Made by a program: the position numbers and the translations under genes. A stretch of DNA of 64,000 nt from positions 228,073 to 292,072 of the forward strand of contig NZ_QXTJ01000003.1 of the NCBI RefSeq assembly GCF_003605735.1. The letters are read 5' to 3'. The notes under the pieces were generated by a model that did no database searches, was not told where the DNA came from, and saw only the letters and a program-made list of their open reading frames with translations. The DNA is from Pseudomonas sp. LS-2 (GTDB taxonomy: Bacteria > Pseudomonadota > Gammaproteobacteria > Pseudomonadales > Pseudomonadaceae). This document shows positions 63,902-64,000 of the stretch, piece by piece. Every line of letters begins with the position of its first letter. The first letter of the stretch is position 1.

Positions 63902-64000
63902 ATGATCACGGTTGAAAGACTGACCAAGCAATTCAAGGGCAATCAGGTACTCAAGGGCATCGATCTGAAAGTCGAGCCCGGCGAAGTGGTCGCCATTATC
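63902..64000 (+). CDS. tcyN: Cystine ABC transporter ATP-binding protein (5' fragment)
   Basis: Only the first 33 codons are inside the window: MITVERLTKQFKGNQ, then VLKGIDLKVEPGEVVAII. This is the N-terminal part of an ABC ATPase just before Walker A and it follows the permease by 3 bases. The rest, including all catalytic motifs, lies beyond the right edge. It is probably the TcyN/YecC subunit. Confidence 0.85.
   Translation, partial: MITVERLTKQFKGNQVLKGIDLKVEPGEVVAII

Overview
This is about 64 kb of GC-rich chromosome from a gamma-proteobacterium of the genus Pseudomonas, most likely the P. syringae/P. fluorescens side of the genus. The reasons are the gene order (pilT-yggS-proC-yggT-metXW; thiS-thiG-trmB; ftsY-ftsE-ftsX-rpoH; laoCBA-coaD-fdx-ggt; typA-thiI-glnA-ntrBC), the Pseudomonas-type proteins throughout, and two families of intergenic palindromes of the REP/REPIN type. 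No rRNA, tRNA, CRISPR array, prophage or complete insertion sequence was seen. The window is almost entirely core genome, with small accessory touches: a MITE-like element at 17.4-17.6 kb, a transporter placed inside the lao locus, and many REP palindromes.

Layout. 0-9.3 kb: NlpC/P60 peptidase; pilT (twitching) divergent from yggS-proC-yggT; then metX-metW-DUF4426-rdgB-hemW-DUF3392 and a lipoprotein. 9.5-13.8 kb: trmB, thiG and thiS (minus strand), DUF423, mtgA, rpoH. 13.9-17.2 kb: ftsX, ftsE, ftsY. 17.4-17.6 kb: MITE-like repeat. 17.7-24.3 kb: an M16 protease pair (one catalytic, one without the zinc motif), rsmD, a YheT hydrolase, azlCD, and a 3-mercaptopyruvate-type sulfurtransferase. 24.4-30.1 kb: a laoR-like regulator and an MFS transporter divergent from laoC-laoB-laoA (long-chain alcohol and aldehyde oxidation). 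30.2-37.3 kb: coaD, ferredoxin, ggt, a small membrane protein, mutM, an HDOD protein, an RlmI-type methyltransferase, and a short MgtE-like transporter without CBS domains. 37.7-45.2 kb: ilvD, pchP, folA, a DUF2868/DUF3482 membrane-protein/GTPase pair of unknown function, and a YkgJ-like cysteine-cluster protein. 45.3-48.7 kb: typA/bipA and thiI. 49-55.3 kb: the nitrogen-control block, with glnA preceded by a sigma-54 promoter and NtrC-like sites, a periplasmic-type chorismate mutase, two DUF4124 proteins, and ntrB-ntrC. 55.4-59.5 kb: aldo/keto reductase, LysR regulator, and the choline transporter betT with a BetI-like operator. 59.9-64 kb: serine acetyltransferase divergent from D-cysteine desulfhydrase, followed by the cystine ABC importer; the ATPase gene runs off the right edge.

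Themes. Sulfur metabolism recurs (metXW, sulfurtransferase, thiI, thiS/thiG, serine acetyltransferase, dcyD, tcy). So do nitrogen control (glnA-ntrBC) and choline use (pchP, betT). The least understood gene set is the translationally coupled DUF2868/DUF3482 pair at 41.8-44.6 kb: a four-TM membrane protein plus a GTPase with a degenerate G4 motif and a glycine-rich hydrophobic hairpin. It is the best candidate here for an undescribed system. Product names rest on motif recognition and remembered gene order; no database search was run.
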